A DNA stretch of 64,000 nucleotides from Hyphomicrobiales bacterium (GCA_027483895.1 JAIXTP010000017.1:1-64000); one strand, 5' to 3'. Positions 42,635 to 51,988 are shown, counted from the stretch's first letter. A program made the numbers and translations. Notes: generated by a model from the letters alone, not told the origin.

Positions 42635-44749
42635 CTATTTCCTGAGGCGGATGCGGTCGAGCGGCTGGATGTTCGCGCTTGCTGCGAGCTCTTGATAGGA
42701 CAGCACCGGCAGATCGGAAAAATCACGCTCGATGATGCGCCGCGTGAAGCGACGGATGTCCATCGGCGCCATCAGCACCGGCCGGACGGTGTGCGCCGCG
42801 ACCTCGCCGATCGTCTCCTTCATCGCGGCGATGATGTTGCGGTGAACGTCGGGCGAGAGGGCGAGGTAGGACGAGCCGGAGGTCTGGCGCACCGCGCCGC
42901 GGATCTCGTCCTCCACCTCCTTGGCGAGGAGGTAGGCGGGGATCACGTTCTGTCCGGCCGAGAACTTGTAGGTGATGTAGTTGCCGAGCGCCCCGCGGAC
43001 ATGCTCGGTCAGGATGATCGGATCCTTCTCGCGCTGGCCCCATTCCACGAGCGCCTCGAGGATCGTGCGCATGTCGCGGATCGACACGTCTTCGCCGACC
43101 AGACGCTGCATGATGTCGGTGATCGTGATGATCGGCAGTGTCCGGGTGACCTCCTTCACCAGTTCCCCGAAGTTCTTCTGCATCTGATTCATCAGATACA
43201 TCGTCTCCTGGATCCCGACGAACTTGGCCGCGTGGGCCTTCAGCACATGGCCGAGATGGTAGGTGAGGATGCCGGTCATGTTCAGATGCTGCAGACCGGC
43301 CTTTTGCAGCAGTACGAGCTGCTTTTCCGAGACCCAGAGGCTCTTGGTGATCGGCAGGAAGTCCTCGCCCCGCTCGAAGGGGACGTCGAAGAGGTTCAGG
43401 TTGGCTTCGCTCTCGCGCACGATCACGTAACCGGGCCGGCAGGTGCCGCTCGCGATCGGGATCTCGTTGACGAGGATCCGGTATTCGCCCTCTTTCAGGT
43501 TCTCGTTGAGACGGAGATTGATGCCCGGGAACGGGACGCCGAGGTCGAAATAGAGCGCGCGCCTGAGCTTCGCGATCTCGCGGTCGAGGCGGGTGGGCTT
43601 GATGTGGTTCCGCATCGAGGCGGCCACGTCGAGGATCACCGGGACGGTGAGGGCGAAGGTCACGGGTTCGACGGGCGCTTCCTGCTCGCCTTCCGACTCG
43701 TCGGGGAAGGCGGGGATGGTGCCCGCGGGCGCGATGGCGGGTGCGAGCGACGGCATCTCGCGCGATTTCTTGTCGCCGGCCGCCGAACTGCGGTTCTTCA
43801 GGATGAAGTAGCCGCCGACGGCGAACAGGATGGCCAGAAAGCCGAAGACCGGCGCGGGGAAGCCCGGGATGACGGCGAAGATCGCCATGATGCCCGCCGT
43901 GATCATCAGCGCCTTGGGCTCGTCGATGAGCTGGGCGCCGATGTCGCTGCCGAGGTCCTTGTTCTCCTCGGAGGCGACGCGGGTGACGATGAAGCCCGCC
44001 GTGATCGAGACGAACAGCGCCGGGATCTGCTGCACGAGGCCGTCGCCGATGGTCAGCAGCACGTAACGCCGCGCCGCATCTCCCACGGTCATGCCGCGCT
44101 GCATGGTGCCGATGGTGATGCCGCCGATCATGTTGACGGCGATGATGATGAGGCCCGCGATGGCGTCGCCCTTCACGAACTTCATCGCGCCGTCCATGGC
44201 GCCGAAGAGCTGGCTTTCCTTTTCCAGCTTGTTGCGGCGGCGCTTGGCCTCGTCGAGTTCGATCATGCCGGCGCGCATGTCGGAATCGATCGACATCTGC
44301 TTGCCGGGCAGCGAGTCGAGCGAGAAGCGGGCGGACACTTCCGCGACGCGCTCCGAGCCCTTCGTGATGACCATGAAGTTGACGATGGTCAGGATGAGGA
44401 AGACCACGAGGCCGACGACGAGATTCCCGCCGATCACGAAATTGCCGAAGGTCTCGATGATCGAGCCGGCATTCGCCTGAATGAGGATCAGGCGCGTGGT
44501 CGAGATCGCCAGCGCCAGCCGGAACAGCGTCGTCAGCAGCAGGATCGACGGGAAGGCCGACAGCTTGGTGACGTCGTTGAGATACATCGCCGCCATCAGC
44601 AGCACGGCCGAAAGCGCGAGATTGACCGCGATCAGCGCGTCGACCATCAGGATCGGCAGCGGCAGGATCATCATGAAGACGATACAGACGAGCAGGACGG
44701 CCAGAACGATGTCGTTCCGACCCGAAACCATTCTCAGGAAGTTCTGCAC
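42635..44749 (-). CDS. sctV: Export-gate protein SctV
   Basis: A 704-residue FHIPEP-family protein, the nonameric export gate. Eight N-terminal membrane helices (residues ~15–330) include SIDSDMRAGMIELDEAKRRRNKLEKESQ with the FHIPEP loop just before, and GDAIAGLIIIAVNMIGGITIG. The cytoplasmic domain (from ~350) carries NLNLFDVPFERGEDFLPITKSLWVS-like and VLKAHAAKFVGIQETMYLMNQM sequence, as in InvA/MxiA/YscV. It is full length and intact. It lies between two unknown secreted-protein candidates upstream and the ExbB-like gene downstream. Confidence 0.97.
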   Translation of the reverse strand: MQNFLRMVSGRNDIVLAVLLVCIVFMMILPLPILMVDALIAVNLALSAVLLMAAMYLNDVTKLSAFPSILLLTTLFRLALAISTTRLILIQANAGSIIETFGNFVIGGNLVVGLVVFLILTIVNFMVITKGSERVAEVSARFSLDSLPGKQMSIDSDMRAGMIELDEAKRRRNKLEKESQLFGAMDGAMKFVKGDAIAGLIIIAVNMIGGITIGTMQRGMTVGDAARRYVLLTIGDGLVQQIPALFVSITAGFIVTRVASEENKDLGSDIGAQLIDEPKALMITAGIMAIFAVIPGFPAPVFGFLAILFAVGGYFILKNRSSAAGDKKSREMPSLAPAIAPAGTIPAFPDESEGEQEAPVEPVTFALTVPVILDVAASMRNHIKPTRLDREIAKLRRALYFDLGVPFPGINLRLNENLKEGEYRILVNEIPIASGTCRPGYVIVRESEANLNLFDVPFERGEDFLPITKSLWVSEKQLVLLQKAGLQHLNMTGILTYHLGHVLKAHAAKFVGIQETMYLMNQMQKNFGELVKEVTRTLPIITITDIMQRLVGEDVSIRDMRTILEALVEWGQREKDPIILTEHVRGALGNYITYKFSAGQNVIPAYLLAKEVEDEIRGAVRQTSGSSYLALSPDVHRNIIAAMKETIGEVAAHTVRPVLMAPMDIRRFTRRIIERDFSDLPVLSYQELAASANIQPLDRIRLRK

Positions 44750-44784
44750 GTCGTCTCCCCGTCCATGCGGTCCGGCCGCCTCGC

Positions 44785-46374
44785 TCAGAGCTCGAGCCTG
44801 ACGCGGACCGGATCCGCGCGCAGCTCCTCGGAGCGCATCCGGGCCGCGTCTTCCGCCGCATCGCTGATCGCGATCGCGCTTTCGATCAGCGCGGCCAGCG
44901 CTTCGGCCGCACGGCGCCGCAACGCCTCGCCCATGTCGTCCGGCAAGGCCCGATCGGCCTGCAGGAACGGCTCTTCGCCGAGTTCTTCGAGCACCGAAGC
45001 GAGCTCGTCCGCCGTAAGGATGCCCTGCTCGATCGAGTCGAAGAGCAGCGGATCGGCGACGATCGCGCCGTCTCGCGCGCCGAAACCGAGCACGCCCGGA
45101 GCGGCCGCATCCGCAGCCCCGACGGTGGCCGTGCCCGTGACGCCGGCGCCGACCTCCGCGGGCCTTTCGGTCCGCACCGGGGCGTCCGAGGGACGCGCGC
45201 CGGGCACGGCGAAGACCGCTTCGGGAATCGAGGGAAAGAGGCCCGCATCCGCGTCGGCCCGTGCCGCGCCGTTGCGCGGCTGCTGCGAGGGTGCAGGGCC
45301 GTTCGGCCGGACGGGCGCGTTGCTGCCGGGGCGCAGCGGTTCGAGCGCCGCGGTGCGCATGTCCGGAACGCGGATCGGGCTCGGGGCCGGCCCTTCGGAT
45401 GCCTCGACGGTGAAGCGTATCGCGAACTGCATGATCAGCGGGCCGAGATCGACTTCCGTGCGGCCCTCGGCGCGCGCGGTGCGCAGGCGCTCGCGCACCT
45501 GTTCCAGCAAGGCGCGCCGGTCCACATTTTCCAGCATCGCCGCGAGCAGGTCGTCATCGCCCTTGCGGGCGACTTCGGTCAGCTGATCGAAGGCCTGATC
45601 GACCGGACCGTCGGCGCGCAGAAGATCGTTCGGATCGACGTCGGTCAGATCGTCGCCGCCGCTGAAGAGCTGGACGACGAAAGAGACGAGCGAGCTGAAG
45701 AAATTGAAGATCGCGCCGAAGAAGGACGAGTCTGCCGTCTCCTTGGCCGTGGCGAGGGAGGACAGGCCGTCGAGCCGCACGATCTCGGCGTCGAGCGAGG
45801 CGATCGTGGCAGTCAGCCCGTCGATTCGGGTCTGGTCCGGCGTGGTCGCGGCATTCTCTGTCGCGAGATCGGTCTGCGCCTGCGCGAGCGCCTCTGCGGT
45901 GAGGTCGCGGATCGCCTGTATTTCGGCGGCCGTCGAGGCGTCGGTGACCGTTCCGTAGGTGAAGGCTGGATTGGTGGCGTCGGCGGCGACGGCCGCGGAG
46001 AAATCGGTCGCGGCCGACGTGGCGGCGTCCGCACCCGTGCCGACGTCCTCCAGGCGGAGCAGCATGAGGGCGTAGCCCGCCCGCTCCGATGCCGCTCGGT
46101 TGCGGAGACGTTCGGCCGCGGACGCGTCGATGGCGTCGACGATGTCGATGAGCGTGGCGCGGATTCGCCCGTCGTCCATCGAGCCGTCCACCGCGGGCAG
46201 GCCGAGATTTTCGAAGTTCCGGGTCGTGCGGAAGATGCCCGCGTAATCCGCGCCGGTGACGACGCCGTTCTCCGCGAGCGCGGCGGGCGCCGCGGTCGAG
46301 GTGGTCGTCAAGAGTTCGTAGGCGAGGGCCGTGACGGCGGCCGAGCCCGATACGTCCTGAATGCCGCTGGTCAC
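44785..46374 (-). CDS. Unknown secreted-protein candidate before sctV
   Basis: A 529-residue, Ala/Asp/Glu-rich protein without signal peptide. One strongly hydrophobic stretch (FFGAIFNFFSSLVSFVVQLFSG, about 220–241) is flanked by helical regions. Residues ~335–440 are Pro/Ala-rich, and the C-terminus has helical repeats (GEALRRRAAEALAALIESAIAIS). Low-complexity sequence and a single hydrophobic hairpin recall translocators or membrane-active effectors. It lies 35 bp before sctV on the same strand. I cannot assign a family. Confidence 0.6.
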   Translation of the reverse strand: MTSGIQDVSGSAAVTALAYELLTTTSTAAPAALAENGVVTGADYAGIFRTTRNFENLGLPAVDGSMDDGRIRATLIDIVDAIDASAAERLRNRAASERAGYALMLLRLEDVGTGADAATSAATDFSAAVAADATNPAFTYGTVTDASTAAEIQAIRDLTAEALAQAQTDLATENAATTPDQTRIDGLTATIASLDAEIVRLDGLSSLATAKETADSSFFGAIFNFFSSLVSFVVQLFSGGDDLTDVDPNDLLRADGPVDQAFDQLTEVARKGDDDLLAAMLENVDRRALLEQVRERLRTARAEGRTEVDLGPLIMQFAIRFTVEASEGPAPSPIRVPDMRTAALEPLRPGSNAPVRPNGPAPSQQPRNGAARADADAGLFPSIPEAVFAVPGARPSDAPVRTERPAEVGAGVTGTATVGAADAAAPGVLGFGARDGAIVADPLLFDSIEQGILTADELASVLEELGEEPFLQADRALPDDMGEALRRRAAEALAALIESAIAISDAAEDAARMRSEELRADPVRVRLEL

Positions 46375-46413
46375 CGTCCGCCCCCGTCCGCCCCGCAGGC
46401 GATACCGACTCGT

Positions 46414-47541
46414 TCACGCGCGATCATGTGTCTTCCCGATCTCTTCGTCGACTTCATCGGCGAAGTATTCAAGAATTTCCGACGCGAGCGTGTTGAGCAG
46501 CGCACAGTAGCATCCGAGCGCGAAAAATAGAGTCCTTTTGAGGCGTCTGCTTGCCGCATGTTCGCTTATATAAGCGAGCAGCGCCTCATATCCGGCCGAT
46601 CTCTCTTCGTCATCGTCCTCGCCGCTCTCGTCTTCGGCGGGTTCTTCTTCAAGATCGATCGCCTTTGCGGGTGGGCGGGGCTTTTCGAGCAGCGGGAGAA
46701 AGCGCTCGGCGGGCCAGCCCTTGTGCATCTCCGCATTGACCATGAGCGCGAGTTCGAGCGCGAGCCCCGCCGGATCGAGCTTCGGCAGGGTCTCCGCAGT
46801 CGCGGGTCGCTGTGCCGCGATTTCGGTCGCGAACCGTCCCTGCGGTCGGATCGCGCTTTCCGGCTCGGGGCCGGACGTGTCCGGCGCACGCAGATCCGCT
46901 GCCTCCGTACGCGACGTTGCGAGGGCCCGCAGGGCGGATGCCGCAGCCCGTCGCACCGGATCCGGGATCGGCGCGTCGACGGTTTCGGCATCGCGAGGCA
47001 GGTCGGTGCGCGCGTCCTCTGCCCGAAAGCGGGCGGCCGGAGTTTTCTGCTCCGGGGGGGCTGGCGTCGTGCCGGGCTGAAGAGCGCGCGCGAGGTCGAG
47101 GATCATGCGTGCTTCGGCGTTTCCGGCCGCCGCAGGCGACGGAAACGGCTTCTGCATTCCTCCGGTCCCGGCCGGGGCAGGCGGGCCGCCCGTCCGTCCG
47201 GAAGAGGGCCCCGGTTCGGCGGCGGCGAATGCGGCGGATTTGTCCGTGCCGGTCGCCGTCGCGACCGATCCCTCGTCCGGAGCAGGTGCGGGAGCGGCAA
47301 GCGTAAAGGAGGCGGGCAAGCCGAGATCGAGGGGGCGCGGTGCGGGGGGGCCTGCAAGCGGGGTTCGGACCGGCGGAAGCGTCGGCGTCGCGTCGGTCCG
47401 TGTCGTCGGCGTCGCAGCGCTGTCCGTCCGCACGGCGCCGGGGCTTTCGGACTCGTTCAGGGCCGCGGCCTGCCGGGCCAGCAGCTCCGACATGACGAGT
47501 TCGAACCGTGCGGCGAGCGGTCCGGCGGGCGGCTCAGCCAT
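46414..47541 (-). CDS. Pro/Ala-rich secreted-protein candidate
   Basis: A 375-residue protein. ATG 47541 overlaps the end of the preceding TPR gene by 8 bp. The first ~250 residues are disordered and Pro/Thr/Ala-rich. Then comes a helical region (LALELALMVNAEMHKGWPAERFLPLL), an acidic stretch (AEDESGEDDDEE) and a hydrophobic helix (RTLFFALGCYCALLNTLASEILEYF) near the end. Coupling to two TPR chaperones suggests that it is a chaperone client, for example a translocator-like protein. The last 120 bp are AT-richer than the rest. Confidence 0.58.
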   Translation of the reverse strand: MAEPPAGPLAARFELVMSELLARQAAALNESESPGAVRTDSAATPTTRTDATPTLPPVRTPLAGPPAPRPLDLGLPASFTLAAPAPAPDEGSVATATGTDKSAAFAAAEPGPSSGRTGGPPAPAGTGGMQKPFPSPAAAGNAEARMILDLARALQPGTTPAPPEQKTPAARFRAEDARTDLPRDAETVDAPIPDPVRRAAASALRALATSRTEAADLRAPDTSGPEPESAIRPQGRFATEIAAQRPATAETLPKLDPAGLALELALMVNAEMHKGWPAERFLPLLEKPRPPAKAIDLEEEPAEDESGEDDDEERSAGYEALLAYISEHAASRRLKRTLFFALGCYCALLNTLASEILEYFADEVDEEIGKTHDRA

Positions 47542-48097
47542 TTTTGCGGTCCGCCGCCTTGCCTTCGAGGGCCGGTGCGATCTTCGCGATGCGGCCGCGC
47601 ATATAATCCGTGACGTCCTCGGCCGAGGCGGTGCGGAAACTCCGCAATGCGTCGCGCGCGCCGGCACGATCCCCGCGTTCGACGGCGAGTTCGAGCCTCT
47701 GGAAATGCAGCGGCGCCCAATCCGGCCGCAGACGTTCCACGGTCTTCAGGACGGCTGCGGCGCGTTCTGGGCGGCCGGCGGCGCGTTCGGCGAGCGCGAG
47801 CCCGAACCAGTGTGCATGCGCGTCTGGAGCGAAGAGGGCCAGCGCCCCGAAAAGGCGTCGGGCCTTCTCATGATGGCCGGCCGCCAGATGACGCGAGGCG
47901 AGCGCGTAGATCGCTTCGAGCCGCTCCGGGGTGATGCCGAGGGTCTCGCCGATGGTCAGTCCCTTCATCAGACCGGCATGGATCTCGGCCCCGCGCAGCC
48001 CTATCCCGTCCGCGAAGGCCACGAAGGCCGTCTCGAACTGCGCGAGTTCGGCCGGGTCGAGGCCTAGCGCCGGTTTGCCGGTCGCGCCCTCAGGCAT
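47534..48097 (-). CDS. SycD/LcrH-like TPR chaperone 2
   Basis: A 187-residue helical protein with three TPR-like units: LEAIYALASRHLAAGHHEKARRLFGALALFAPDAHAHWFGLA, LAERAAGRPERAAAVLKTVERLRPDW, and PLHFQRLELAVERGDRAGARDALRSF. This is the layout of class II chaperones (SycD, IpgC, SicA) that hold translocators. It overlaps the genes on both sides by 8 bp, pairing with the TPR gene upstream and the secreted candidate downstream. Confidence 0.72.
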   Translation of the reverse strand: MPEGATGKPALGLDPAELAQFETAFVAFADGIGLRGAEIHAGLMKGLTIGETLGITPERLEAIYALASRHLAAGHHEKARRLFGALALFAPDAHAHWFGLALAERAAGRPERAAAVLKTVERLRPDWAPLHFQRLELAVERGDRAGARDALRSFRTASAEDVTDYMRGRIAKIAPALEGKAADRKNG

Positions 48098-48575
48098 TCC
48101 GGGCGCCTGCGGCCGCGAGCTTCGTTTCCGCGACGGCCCGGAAACGCGTGATCTCCTTGAGGAGATCGGACTGCCCGCTTTCGCGCGCGCAGTCTTCCGC
48201 GGTGATGAAATCGTCGAGCGCGGTGTCGATCGAGCCGAGCATGTATTGCGCCTTGCCCGCGATCAGCCAGCCGGACGCATTTTCAGGGTCGATGGCCGTG
48301 ATGTTGCCCGCGACCTCGAAGGCCCGGAACGGATCTTCGAGATCCAGCATGCATTGGCCCAGACCGATCAGCGCCTCCATCCGCCCCGGACGCATCTCGA
48401 TCAGCTGGGCATAGACCTCGACGGCCTCTGCGAACCGCTTGCGGCGGTAGAGATCGGCGGCCGCCGCGAGGCCGACCGCGTAGATCTTGCCCGAAAACTC
48501 GGCCGCGCGTTCCGGCGTCATGCCCTGCGCCGCGGACGCGACCATCGCCTCGAGCGCTTCCTTGTTCAGTTCCAT
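48090..48575 (-). CDS. SycD/LcrH-like TPR chaperone 1
   Basis: A 161-residue class II chaperone-like protein. TPR units are visible as IYAVGLAAAADLYRRKRFAEAVEVYAQLIEMRPGRMEALIGLGQC, LDLEDPFRAFEVAGNITAIDPENASGWLIAGKAQYMLG, and SIDTALDDFITAEDCARESG. The conserved tri-TPR length matches LcrH/SicA. It overlaps the second TPR gene, and the two could form a heterodimer. Confidence 0.8.
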   Translation of the reverse strand: MELNKEALEAMVASAAQGMTPERAAEFSGKIYAVGLAAAADLYRRKRFAEAVEVYAQLIEMRPGRMEALIGLGQCMLDLEDPFRAFEVAGNITAIDPENASGWLIAGKAQYMLGSIDTALDDFITAEDCARESGQSDLLKEITRFRAVAETKLAAAGARNA

Positions 48576-48593
48576 GATCGATCCTTTCGCCCG

Positions 48594-49079
48594 TCAGGGC
48601 CTGAAAATGATGTCGGCGACGTCATCGCGCGAAAAACCGCCGCGGGGTGCGGGGCGCGGGACTGCGACCGTCCGCCGTGCCGCGGCGGCGTGGAAGGCGG
48701 CTCGCTCGAGCAGATTCTCGATCACCCGGTCGACGTCGGCGTCCCCCGCGTCTGCGGGAACGGTATCCTCAGCGAGAAGGGCTGCGCCCCGCTCGTCGGT
48801 CGCGAGCCTCAGGCCGCCTGCCGCTCCGTGCAGGAATCCGAGATCGCGGCGCAGTACCGCCGGGATCTCGGACAAAGCTTCCTCGCCGTCGAAGCGCATG
48901 GCTTCCACCGCAACGATCAGGCCTCGCTCGTCGGACGTCGGCCGCAAGGTCACGGTCCGTCCGTCGATGGCGATGTTCCATCGGTCGTCGCGACCGCCCT
49001 CGGGCAGCGGACCCAGCTTCAGCCGGGTCCAGAGCCTTCCCAAGGCGTTCTTCCAGAGAGACGCGGTCGCGTCCTGCAC
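48594..49079 (-). CDS. Class I-type chaperone-like protein after sctB-like gene
   Basis: A 161-residue protein with strands and helices in the CesT order (WNIAIDGRTVTLRPTSDERGLIVAVEAMRF, ALSEIPAVLRRDLGFLHGAAGGLRLATDERG, DVDRVIENLLERAAFHAAAAR) and a basic Pro-rich C-terminal tail. It lies 16 bp after the SctB-like gene in the translocon operon. Its client is unknown; SctB-like or the Pro-rich candidate are options. Confidence 0.6.
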   Translation of the reverse strand: MQDATASLWKNALGRLWTRLKLGPLPEGGRDDRWNIAIDGRTVTLRPTSDERGLIVAVEAMRFDGEEALSEIPAVLRRDLGFLHGAAGGLRLATDERGAALLAEDTVPADAGDADVDRVIENLLERAAFHAAAARRTVAVPRPAPRGGFSRDDVADIIFRP

Positions 49080-49095
49080 GGCGTGCTTCCTTCGC

Positions 49096-50322
49096 TTACT
49101 TGCCGCGGGTCACGGCGCCCATTTCGTCCGCCTTGACCTGACCGGCGCGATCGAGGAACTCGATCAGCTTCTGGATGAAGGCGTCGATCCCGCGCTTTAC
49201 CTCGGTGACCACGTCCTTCTGGGCGGTGGACTGCTGGGCCTTCGCCTGTTCGCGAGCGGCGTCGGCCTGCGCGGCCTGCGATTCCGAAGCCGCGATCGTG
49301 CCGCCCGCATTGAGCGACTTTTCGCCTGCGCCGGCGATGGTGCCGATCGCGTCGTACTTTTTCAGCGGAGCCATCATGTGGTCCATCTGAGCCGTCGCCT
49401 GCTTCAGAGACGGGCTGTTTTCGATGAAGGTCTTGCGCGCTTCGGCCTTGGCTTCCTTGACGGCCTTCTTCGTGCCGACCGCCGTCTGCCGCTGCGCGTC
49501 CTGGAACGCCTCCTTCGCGACGTCCTGAGCCGCGAGGCCGAGGCCGTTGGCGGACGCCTTGTCCAAAGTGTCCGTGAACTTCTTGTAGTTCTCCGGCCCG
49601 ATGACCTTCTGGAGCTGGTCGCCGTATTTCGCTTTGAAGGCGTCGATGTCGGCCGCCTTCAAGGTTCCGCTCGCCGCCTTGTCGGACAGCGTCTTCATCT
49701 CGGCCGACATTTCCTTGATGTTGGTCGCGGTCTTGGTCGCGGCCTCGTTGGCGGCCTTGTTCATGCTCTTCAATTCGGCATTGAAGGACTTCAGCGTCTC
49801 GCCGGCGCTCGACTTGGCGAGCTTGAATGCGCTGACGCCCTGCATGGCGCCGCCGACGAGCCCCAGCCCGGCGCCCGCGACGAGGGAGATGATGCCCTGC
49901 GTCAACACCTTCTTGGCCGCCGTATCGAGTTCTCCGGCCTGCGCGATGTTCGCCGTCTGAGCCGATGCGGCGTTCAGGATGATGTCGTCGGTCGCCTGCT
50001 TCGACATCTGGTTCACGATCTGAACCATCGCCTTCATCATGACTTCCTTGTCACGCGGCGTGATCTGGGCCCAGACCGAGTCGTCGATGCCGTAGAAGGC
50101 CTGAAGGTCCCCGTCCGTGAGAGGATCTTCGCTCGGGGCGGCACCCGGGGGGACCGAACCCGGGTTCGTGTCGTCGCTCGCGGGCGGCACGGAGCCGGCG
50201 CCGCCTGCTCCCTGGCCGGCACCGGTCGTCTCGGTCCGGTTGGTTTCCTCCGTCGCATCCGTGCCGGGGGCCGGAGTGTAGGTCGTCGGAGTGGCGTTAT
50301 TCTTGAAATCGACGCTGGACAT
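49096..50322 (-). CDS. sctB: Minor translocator SctB (IpaC/SipC-like)
   Basis: A 408-residue secreted translocator candidate. The N-terminal ~75 residues are Thr/Pro/Gly-rich and disordered. One hydrophobic segment (QGIISLVAGAGLGLVGGAMQGVSAF, about 144–168) is followed by long Lys/Ala/Glu-rich coiled-coil helices (GTKKAVKEAKAEARKTFIEN) and a C-terminal amphipathic helix (VKRGIDAFIQKLIEFLDRAGQVKADEM). A single hydrophobic region plus C-terminal coiled coil is the SipC/IpaC/EspB/YopD plan. It lies 10 bp after the SctE-like gene and shares its Thr/Pro-rich N-terminal style. Confidence 0.82.
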   Translation of the reverse strand: MSSVDFKNNATPTTYTPAPGTDATEETNRTETTGAGQGAGGAGSVPPASDDTNPGSVPPGAAPSEDPLTDGDLQAFYGIDDSVWAQITPRDKEVMMKAMVQIVNQMSKQATDDIILNAASAQTANIAQAGELDTAAKKVLTQGIISLVAGAGLGLVGGAMQGVSAFKLAKSSAGETLKSFNAELKSMNKAANEAATKTATNIKEMSAEMKTLSDKAASGTLKAADIDAFKAKYGDQLQKVIGPENYKKFTDTLDKASANGLGLAAQDVAKEAFQDAQRQTAVGTKKAVKEAKAEARKTFIENSPSLKQATAQMDHMMAPLKKYDAIGTIAGAGEKSLNAGGTIAASESQAAQADAAREQAKAQQSTAQKDVVTEVKRGIDAFIQKLIEFLDRAGQVKADEMGAVTRGK

Positions 50323-50332
50323 GGGACGCTCC

Positions 50333-51376
50333 TCAGGCCCGGAAGTTCTGGTTGTCGATGGTGGTCGAACGTGAGTTCACGGACTCCATGAGCTGCTGAA
50401 GCATCGCCATGAAGTTCTCGCCGGCTTTGCCCATCTTTTCGAGAGCCGTGGTCAGTTCGCCGCCGAACTGGCTGAGCAACGCGTCGAGCTTGGCCTTTTC
50501 GGCCTGCATCTTCGTGGCGTCGCCCTGCTTTTCCGCGGCGCGGTAGCTGTTGATGGCGGAGGCGATGTCGAGGCCCGACGCCGCGATACCCGTCACGATG
50601 CCCTCGATGTCTGCCACCATCTTGGCGCCCGAGGCCATCGCTTCGGCCGCACCGTCCACCCGCATCGAGACGATGCTGACGACGATCGTGGCCACGGCCA
50701 GCGTGGCCGAGAAGCCGACATCGGCCCACATGGCGGCGTCGTCGCTCGCGCCGAAGGCCTTCGCGATGTTGCCCGCGATCCCGTGGCCGGTCGCCTGTTT
50801 CAAGGTGCTGTCCACGGCGCCGAGAAGGTCGAGCCCGCCCTTGGCGATGAGGAAGAAGCCGAGCGGATTGCCGCTCGCCACCATGGCGATGCCGACGCCG
50901 ATCTGGATGACCGAAGACAGGAAGCTGAGCGCGGTCTTGAACCACCCCATGATGCCGTTGGCATCCTTCAGGGCGCCCGATTCTTCGAGCTTCTTCAGGC
51001 TGTCTTCGATCGTCTTGAGTTTGGTCTCGTTGATCGCCCGCTGGTTGTTCGTTTCGGTCTTGATCTTGCCTTCCTGCGTCTTCTCGAGCTGATCCTTGAT
51101 CTTGCCGACGACTTCGGCGACCAGAACCTCGAGGTCCTTGGGCGACTTGACCTGACCCATCAGCAGGGAGGTGAGACCTTCGAGCACCGCCGAAAGCATG
51201 GCGTCGCCCGCTGCCTTGTTCGTGGCTGAGGTGTCCGGAACGGTCGTCCCGTCCGTGTTGGTGACGCCGCCGCCGGTGGTCGTTTCGGTCTTCTTGGTGC
51301 CTTCGGTGCCTTCGGTTTCGGGGGTCGAAGGAGGGGGGACGGGCGTGGTGGGCGCATTGCCGCTGACGGTGGTCAT
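50333..51376 (-). CDS. sctE: Major translocator SctE (YopB/IpaB/SipB-like)
   Basis: A 347-residue pore-forming translocator candidate. A Thr/Pro-rich N-terminus is followed by a coiled coil (KIKDQLEKTQEGKIKTETNNQRAINETKLKTIEDSLKKLEES). There are two hydrophobic regions: GWFKTALSFLSSVIQIGVGIAMVASGNPLGFFLI (about 145–178) and VGFSATLAVATIVVSIVSM (about 218–236). The first has the LS..IQI.VGI…G.P…. pattern of YopB/IpaB. The C-terminal helix includes FMAMLQQLMESVNSRS. It is first in the pair with SctB and follows its TPR chaperone. Confidence 0.85.
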   Translation of the reverse strand: MTTVSGNAPTTPVPPPSTPETEGTEGTKKTETTTGGGVTNTDGTTVPDTSATNKAAGDAMLSAVLEGLTSLLMGQVKSPKDLEVLVAEVVGKIKDQLEKTQEGKIKTETNNQRAINETKLKTIEDSLKKLEESGALKDANGIMGWFKTALSFLSSVIQIGVGIAMVASGNPLGFFLIAKGGLDLLGAVDSTLKQATGHGIAGNIAKAFGASDDAAMWADVGFSATLAVATIVVSIVSMRVDGAAEAMASGAKMVADIEGIVTGIAASGLDIASAINSYRAAEKQGDATKMQAEKAKLDALLSQFGGELTTALEKMGKAGENFMAMLQQLMESVNSRSTTIDNQNFRA

Positions 51377-51436
51377 TTGAAATCTCCTCGCTTTTCTCTG
51401 AAAGCGAACCTGGTCCTGTGAGAAGCGCCTCTGCGC

Positions 51437-51988
51437 TCAGTTCTTCACGGCGAGGACCGCGAGCATGCGGTCGGCCTGTGCGTTCACCTGCTTGGCGTCG
51501 GGCCGCCCCGCCGCGATCTTCTTCGCGGTCTCGAAGCACTCCTTCGCGCGGTCGAATTCCTTGTTGGCCATGTGGCACTCGCCGAGGCGCACATAGCCGA
51601 AGGGGAAGGTCGGCTCGAGCGTCATGGCCATGATGTAATTCTGGGCCGCCGTCTTGAGGTCGCCCTTCACCTGCATGACCGAGCCCAGGCCGAAATACGG
51701 CCGGTGATCCATCGGATCGAGCAGCGAGGCGAAGCCGAAGGCGTTGAGCGCGTCGTCGTTGCGGCCCTTCGCCAGATGCTCGGTTCCCAGCTGCACCAGC
51801 GCCGCCACGTGTTCGGGGCCGAGGCCGAGAACCGCGCCCATCGATCCGCCGGATTCGATGACGCTGTCGATGAGGGCTTCGTTCTTGATGCCGAAGCGGT
51901 CGAGGGAGTCCTTGATGATCTCGCGCCAATCGCTGCGCGCGAAGATCGGGTTCGCCTTCGGATTGAAATCGTCGAGAAGTCCGGTCAT
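51437..51988 (-). CDS. Translocator chaperone of the SycD/LcrH/SicA family
   Basis: A 183-residue class II chaperone. Helical N-terminus, then tri-TPR core: VAALVQLGTEHLAKGRNDDALNAFGFASLLDPMDHRPYFGLGSVMQ, VKGDLKTAAQNYIMAMTLEPTFPFGYVRLGECHMANKEFDRAKECFETAKKIA. The last two repeats match LcrH/SicA closely (DPxxxxPYxxLGxxxQ and EPxxPxxYxxLGECxxxxxxxxxAxxxFExA). It lies directly upstream of sctE and sctB, as in Ysc and SPI-1 systems. An operator (site 8) lies 117 bp upstream. Confidence 0.92.
   Translation of the reverse strand: MTGLLDDFNPKANPIFARSDWREIIKDSLDRFGIKNEALIDSVIESGGSMGAVLGLGPEHVAALVQLGTEHLAKGRNDDALNAFGFASLLDPMDHRPYFGLGSVMQVKGDLKTAAQNYIMAMTLEPTFPFGYVRLGECHMANKEFDRAKECFETAKKIAAGRPDAKQVNAQADRMLAVLAVKN

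Noticed and set aside
42041-45586. A 1181-codon open frame on the plus strand opposite sctV
   Set aside because: It is the antisense of sctV and its upstream neighbour; composition is His/Arg/Asp-rich without any domain, and the minus-strand genes are certain.
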